DNA of 5,174 bases. Origin: Candidatus Omnitrophota bacterium (GTDB taxonomy: Bacteria > Omnitrophota > Gorgyraeia > 2-01-FULL-45-10). The stretch covers positions 1-5,174 of the forward strand of contig JAQUQN010000086.1 in the NCBI GenBank assembly GCA_028716065.1, read 5' to 3'. Positions 4,606 through 5,174 of this stretch are shown piece by piece. The number at the start of each line of letters is the position of its first letter. The stretch's first letter is position 1. Under the pieces are notes generated by a model. That model did not search any database and had not been told where the DNA came from. It was given only the letters and a program-made list of their open reading frames with translations. Made by a program: the position numbers and the translations under genes.

Positions 4606-5174
4606 ATGCCAATGTTTAACAGATTTACCGAAAGAGCGAGGAAGGTGATACTTCTGGCCAAAGAGGAGGCCAAGAGGTTCAATCACGATTATATCGGCAC
4701 CGAACATATCCTTCTGGGGCTCGTGCGTGAGGGTGAAGGGGTCGCCGCTGCGGTCCTTGCGAGTTTCGGATTGAGTTCGGATAAGATACGTCTTGAGGTC
4801 GAAAAGTTAGTTCAGCCGGGCCCGAGCACCATCATTTCGGGGGACCTGCCGTTCACGCCGAAGGCGAAGAAGGTCATAGAGCTTGCCATGGATGAGGCCA
4901 GGGAGCTGGGGCATAACTATATCGGTACCGAACACCTTCTTCTGGGGCTGATAAGAGAGGGCGAGGGCGTGGCCTCGCAGGTATTGATGAACATGGGGCT
5001 TCAGCTTAACAAGGTCAGGGAAGAGGTGATGAATCTCCTGGGTTCGGAAGTTCCGGGATACGAAATGGGTCAGAAGGTCTCGCACGCCAAGACGCCGGCG
5101 CTGGACGCCTTCGGAAGAGATCTCACGAAGTTGGCGAGGGACAATAAACTCGACCCCGTGATAGGGCGCAAGAA
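4606..5174 (+). CDS. clpC: ClpC, AAA+ chaperone subunit of the ClpCP protease, N-terminal part (partial)
   Basis: The first 189 codons are visible and the gene continues past the window. The N-domain has two repeats of the Clp-N fold, at about 4-75 and 79-150. Their matching segments are NHDYIGTEHILLGLVREGEGVA and GHNYIGTEHLLLGLIREGEGVA. Glu33 and Glu109 align with Glu32 and Glu106 of B. subtilis ClpC, which bind phosphoarginine, so the McsB mark should be readable. After a linker, the sequence TPALDAFGRDLTKLARDNKLDPVIGRKK enters the first AAA+ domain; Walker A lies beyond the end. ClpC unfolds clients and threads them into ClpP. The ATG at 4606 follows the strong ribosome binding site GGAGGAAG at 4592-4599; an in-frame ATG at 4612 is a less likely start. 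It is most likely expressed with mcsAB, although a repeat array intervenes. ClpA and ClpB are less likely given this N-domain and context. Confidence 0.94.
   Translation, partial: MPMFNRFTERARKVILLAKEEAKRFNHDYIGTEHILLGLVREGEGVAAAVLASFGLSSDKIRLEVEKLVQPGPSTIISGDLPFTPKAKKVIELAMDEARELGHNYIGTEHLLLGLIREGEGVASQVLMNMGLQLNKVREEVMNLLGSEVPGYEMGQKVSHAKTPALDAFGRDLTKLARDNKLDPVIGRK

Overview
The window is a compact, almost entirely plus-strand stretch of a bacterial genome, with seven protein genes and very little intergenic space. LolC/E- and LolD-type proteins imply a diderm (outer-membrane) cell. McsA, McsB and ClpC form the arginine-phosphorylation protein quality-control module that is best known from Firmicutes. 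Codon use strongly favours ATA for Ile and AGG for Arg. A diderm with lol genes plus mcsAB-clpC, together with heptamer repeats between genes, fits an uncultivated PVC-like lineage such as Omnitrophota. That assignment is inference from gene content, not from a marker gene.

Layout: bases 1-100 hold the last codons of a lysyl-tRNA synthetase (lysS). One base later comes a lipoprotein-release permease (lolC/E family, 102-1283), then its ATPase (lolD, 1327-2004). These three look like one transcription unit. A textbook sigma70-type promoter (TTGACA, 17-bp spacer, TATAAT) begins inside the last codon of lolD. A perfect 7-1-7 palindrome covers the predicted start of transcription. This promoter would drive a branched-chain aminotransferase (ilvE, 2064-2936), mcsA (2926-3438) and mcsB (3435-4481), which overlap one another by a few bases. 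After a 124-bp gap, clpC starts at 4606 and runs off the end.

How the genes work together: LolC/E and LolD form the inner-membrane ABC machine that extracts lipoproteins for the outer membrane. McsA activates McsB, McsB phosphorylates arginines on damaged or regulatory proteins, and the ClpC N-domain recognises phosphoarginine and feeds such clients to ClpP. The residues known for writing and reading phosphoarginine are visible in McsB (catalytic Cys165, RDxxRA at 335-340) and ClpC (Glu33, Glu109). The usual first gene of the Firmicutes operon, ctsR, is absent; ilvE sits in that place.

The most unusual feature is a family of degenerate, strictly period-7 repeats at three places: 1282-1323 (6 units, starting inside the lolC stop codon), 1662-1703 (6 units, in frame inside lolD) and 4482-4579 (14 units, starting on the base after the mcsB stop and arranged as an inverted pair of half-arrays). 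The units differ between sites but keep the 7-bp period. This resembles the short tandemly repeated heptamers (STRR) described in cyanobacteria, and one copy appears to have been absorbed into a protein.
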